The translations under genes were made by a program, and so were the position numbers. Under the pieces are notes generated by a model, which was not told the DNA's origin, searched no databases, and saw only the letters and a program-made list of their open reading frames with translations. A DNA stretch of 64,000 nucleotides from Myxococcota bacterium (GTDB taxonomy: Bacteria; Myxococcota_A; Bradymonadia; UBA7976; UBA1532). This document shows positions 59,898-64,000 of this stretch, piece by piece. Each line of letters opens with the position of its first letter. Positions within the stretch are counted from its first letter, which is position 1. The stretch spans positions 186,001 through 250,000 of the forward strand of contig CAUJDF010000058.1 of assembly GCA_963169045.1 (NCBI GenBank), written 5' to 3'.

Positions 59898-60695
59898 ATG
59901 AAACCCCAGGTGATCTGCATCGCCAACCAGAAGGGGGGCGTGGGCAAGACCACCACCGCCGTCAACCTCGCCGCTGGTCTCGCGCTCCTCGGCGCCGAAA
60001 CCCTGCTGATCGACCTCGATCCGCAGGCCAATGCGACGAGCGGGCTCGGGCTCGATCCCCGCGCCGAGCGGCGTGGCCTGTACCACGCCCTCATCGGAAT
60101 GGGCGACATCGACGACCTGCGGCGACCCGTGCCCGACGTGCCGCGCTTGAGCGTGCTCCCCTCGAACTCGGACCTCTTCGGCGCCGAAGTGGAGCTCGTC
60201 GACGCCATTGCCCGCGAGTTCCGACTCAAAGAGGCCCTCGAGCGCATGACCGCGCGGCCGCGCTTCGTCCTCATCGACTGCCCGCCCTCCCTCGGCCTCC
60301 TCACGGTGAATGCGCTCACCGCGTCCGACTCCGTCCTCGTTCCGCTCCAGTGCGAGTACTACGCGCTCGAAGGCCTCTCGCAGCTCATGCAGACGATCCA
60401 GCTCATCCAGCGCCGGCTCAACCCGAACCTCACGCTCGAGGCCATCCTGCTGACGATGTTCGACCAGAGAAACAACCTCTCGCATCTGGTCGCCGCTGAC
60501 GCTCGCCAGCACTTCGGCGACAAGGTGCTCGACGTCGAGATTCCACGAAACGTGCGCCTCTCCGAGAGCCCCTCGCACGGGAAGTCGATCCACCACTACG
60601 ACCGGGCATCCCGCGGCGCCCACGCCTACCGCCGGGTCGCGGAGCTCCTCATCGAGCGCCATGCTCCGGACCTGGCGCGGAGCCAAGTGTCATGA
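59898..60695 (+). CDS. parA: Chromosome-partitioning ATPase ParA (Soj)
   Basis: A 265-residue deviant-Walker-A ATPase. The P-loop is KGGVGKTT (12-19) with the signature lysine K12. The switch-I motif is LLIDLDPQANAT and the Walker B is FVLIDCPPSLGLLT. A C-terminal Arg-rich DNA-binding patch follows (NVRLSESPSHGKSIHHYD). It forms ATP-dependent dimers on nucleoid DNA and moves ParB-parS complexes. I start it at the ATG at 59898, two codons before the family's first strand. Its stop overlaps the parB start (ATGA). Confidence 0.96.
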   Translation: MKPQVICIANQKGGVGKTTTAVNLAAGLALLGAETLLIDLDPQANATSGLGLDPRAERRGLYHALIGMGDIDDLRRPVPDVPRLSVLPSNSDLFGAEVELVDAIAREFRLKEALERMTARPRFVLIDCPPSLGLLTVNALTASDSVLVPLQCEYYALEGLSQLMQTIQLIQRRLNPNLTLEAILLTMFDQRNNLSHLVAADARQHFGDKVLDVEIPRNVRLSESPSHGKSIHHYDRASRGAHAYRRVAELLIERHAPDLARSQVS

Positions 60696-61582
60696 GCCAG
60701 CCCCCGCGACGTCCCGCGCTCGGCCGCGGCCTCTCCGCTCTGATCCCCGAAGCGCGTGCCGAGGTCCCGGCGCCCCAGCGCAGCGGCCTGCGAACGGTGC
60801 CCATTCACCACGTGCGGCCAGCCTCGCTACAGCCCCGCAAGCACTTCGACGAGACGGCACTCGACGAGCTCGCCGCCTCAATCAGGCAACACGGGCTCAT
60901 CCAGCCGATCGTCGTCCGGGCCGGCGCGCCCGACGAGTTCCTGATCATCGCCGGCGAACGTCGTTGGCGAGCGGCGCAGCGCGCGGGTCTGCACGACGTA
61001 CCGGTCGTGCTCCGCGACACCACCGACGCTCACGCGTTCGAGCTGGCGCTCATCGAGAACATCCAGCGCGAGGACCTCGGCCCGCTCGAGGAGGCGGAGG
61101 CCTATCGGCACCTCACGGAGGAGCGCGGGCTCACCCAGGAGGACGTCGCGCAGCGCGTCGGAAAGGACAGGACGACCGTCGCCAACGCCCTCCGTCTGCT
61201 CAAGCTGCCGGCCCCGGTTCGTGACGAGGTCGCCGCCGGCAACCTCAGCGCCGGGCATGCGCGAGCGCTCCTCACCGCCCCGGACGACGCAAGCCGCGTC
61301 GCCCTGGCCCGCGCCGCGCGCGACGAGGGCTGGAGCGTGCGCGAGACCGAACGGCGCGCCCGCTCGGCGCGCGCGGCGGATGAGGACCCAGAGCGCGACG
61401 ACGATCCGGTACGCGAACGGAGCGCCACCCTCGAGAATCTCGAGACGATGCTGCGCGGTGCGCTCGGTGCCCCCGTGCGCCTTGTACACCGCGCAGGCAA
61501 GGGCCGCATCGAGATCCGCTTTCACAGCACCGACGAGCTCGAACGTCTCGTCGACCTGCTCGTCAGCCTGGAAGGTCGCTAG
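60692..61582 (+). CDS. parB: Chromosome-partitioning protein ParB (Spo0J)
   Basis: A 296-residue CTP-dependent DNA clamp. The ParA-activating motif is near the N-terminus (ALGRGLSALIPEA). The CTP-binding boxes are HHVRPASLQPRKHF and the GERRWRAAQRAG word (about 90-100). The HTH domain (LTQEDVAQRVGKDRTTVANALRLL) recognises parS, and an acidic linker leads to the C-terminal dimerisation domain. Length is typical. Translationally coupled to parA. Confidence 0.96.
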   Translation: MSQPPRRPALGRGLSALIPEARAEVPAPQRSGLRTVPIHHVRPASLQPRKHFDETALDELAASIRQHGLIQPIVVRAGAPDEFLIIAGERRWRAAQRAGLHDVPVVLRDTTDAHAFELALIENIQREDLGPLEEAEAYRHLTEERGLTQEDVAQRVGKDRTTVANALRLLKLPAPVRDEVAAGNLSAGHARALLTAPDDASRVALARAARDEGWSVRETERRARSARAADEDPERDDDPVRERSATLENLETMLRGALGAPVRLVHRAGKGRIEIRFHSTDELERLVDLLVSLEGR

Positions 61583-61876
61583 GAGCGCGTTGCGCGTAGA
61601 CGCCGTCGCGAGACTTGACGATCGCCCTACGAATACGCCTCCGAGCCACGCGCAGCACGCAGCTCGCCCGTTGGCTGGCAAACAAGCAGGTCGACCGCCT
61701 GCCGGCCCCCGTTGAATGACGACATGCGCCTATTTCAGGCCTAGCAGCTCGCGCGGGACGCCCGGCCAAGGTGCGTCGCGGCCGCCGGTCAGCGCGCCGT
61801 CCTCGGGCGGTGTCTTGGACGTTCGGGGAGACGATGGCGAGAGGCCGGCAGAGCGACTGGGGTAGGAAGAAGGACT
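61583..61876. other. 294-base gap between convergent parB and atpC
   Basis: No coding frame beyond composition noise, no tRNA and no strong inverted repeat. It probably holds transcription termination for the two convergent operons, but I could not point to a signal. Confidence 0.5.
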
Positions 61877-62278
61877 TCAGCGGCGTCCGAGCTGGATCTC
61901 CGCGAAGGCGCGATCGACGCTGAGGCGTGTGAAGGTCTCATCGTCGATGAACTGCTGGGACGCGAGCGCTTCGTCGACACCGTGCAGCAGCCCCTCGGCC
62001 GCCTTCCGGTCGTCATCGCCCGGCAACACCGCCTCGTCGGCGAGCACCAGCACTCGATCGGGCCCCACCTCGGCCATGCCGCCGCGGATGTAGACCGTGC
62101 CCTCGCCCCGCGGGCCGCCGTAACGCACCGCGCCACCGCCGAGCATGACCAACGCCGGCCGATGTTCAGGTAGCACCCCGAACTCGCCTTCGATGCCGGG
62201 CGCTGACACCCACTCAGCCGCCGTGTCGAGCACCGCGCCCGTCGGCGTGACCACCTCGAGCTTGATGTTGCTCGCCAT
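61877..62278 (-). CDS. atpC: ATP synthase epsilon subunit
   Basis: A 133-residue F1 subunit with the typical beta-sandwich N-domain (IKLEVVTPTGAVLDTAAEWVS, GEFGVLPEHRPAL) and a two-helix C-terminal domain. It couples rotation and inhibits hydrolysis. The last gene of the minus-strand atp operon here, 9 bases after atpD. Confidence 0.93.
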   Translation of the reverse strand: MASNIKLEVVTPTGAVLDTAAEWVSAPGIEGEFGVLPEHRPALVMLGGGAVRYGGPRGEGTVYIRGGMAEVGPDRVLVLADEAVLPGDDDRKAAEGLLHGVDEALASQQFIDDETFTRLSVDRAFAEIQLGRR

Positions 62279-62287
62279 GATGCGTCC

Positions 62288-64000
<1,713 letters not shown>

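Overview
The window is a very GC-rich (about 70%), densely coding bacterial chromosome segment. I count 59 protein-coding genes, including one cut at each edge. I found no rRNA, tRNA, CRISPR array, insertion sequence or prophage gene. The gene content points to Myxococcota (formerly Deltaproteobacteria), probably a Polyangia-type lineage. The pointers are many lipoproteins with Asp/Ala/Gly-rich linkers, a MopE-like Cys-rich repeat lipoprotein, a protein with an MXAN_5187-type C-terminal domain, a DUF4175-MoxR-DUF58-BatA operon, paired ArsA-like ATPases, a bactofilin, and a sigma-54-type promoter. Genus is not resolvable by eye.

Layout. 1-9.2 kb: outer-membrane lipoproteins, a coupled pair of unknown genes (1907-3183), a LarA-like protein, a PP2C phosphatase, a sugar nucleotidyltransferase and a five-module lipoprotein. 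9.4-15.4 kb: a FliA/WhiG-type sigma factor behind a sigma-54 -24/-12 element, then a processive GT2 glycosyltransferase with its own sigma-70 promoter, a GT-C membrane transferase and a membrane sensor-like protein. 15.4-20.2 kb (minus): ECF sigma, anti-sigma, a small secreted protein, then xseA-xseB-ispA-tlyA. 20.4-29.0 kb (plus): five genes with 4-base overlaps, DUF4175, peptidase-MA protease, MoxR ATPase, DUF58 and BatA-like. This looks like an envelope chaperone/protease system. 29.1-32.7 kb: small unknowns, an M20 peptidase and a crotonase. 32.7-38.6 kb (plus): 3-hydroxyacyl-CoA dehydrogenase, two ArsA-like ATPases, a TPR lipoprotein, mltG and a DUF1841 protein in one tight run. 38.6-40.9 kb: gshB with a secreted partner and a triheme cytochrome c. 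40.9-48.5 kb (minus): cNMP-domain protein, cysS, uvrB, uvrC and a Pro-rich membrane protein. 48.7-57.5 kb (plus): a zinc-ribbon protein, the 1217-residue MopE/Gly-rich lipoprotein, then LD-carboxypeptidase, S12 hydrolase, an inositol-monophosphatase-family enzyme, a lipoprotein and rsmG. 57.9-64 kb: bactofilin and mgtE (minus), parS, parA-parB (plus), then atpC-atpD-atpG (minus).

The right end (rsmG, parS-parAB, atp genes) is the arrangement often found near a chromosome origin, so the window probably lies close to oriC, although no oriC or dnaA is seen. Most operons are translationally coupled by ATGA, GTGA or TGATG overlaps, and convergent genes overlap at their 3' ends in four places.

The most interesting observations are: (1) the two adjacent ArsA-like ATPases have complementary active-site losses, which suggests a heterodimer with one working ATP site; (2) a sigma-54 promoter lies in front of a FliA/WhiG-type sigma factor beside glycoconjugate genes; (3) a near-consensus parS lies upstream of parAB and a second candidate lies inside the IMPase-family gene; (4) there are two unusual modular surface lipoproteins (7170-9182 and 49713-53366); (5) an HExxH protease is embedded in a MoxR/Bat operon.
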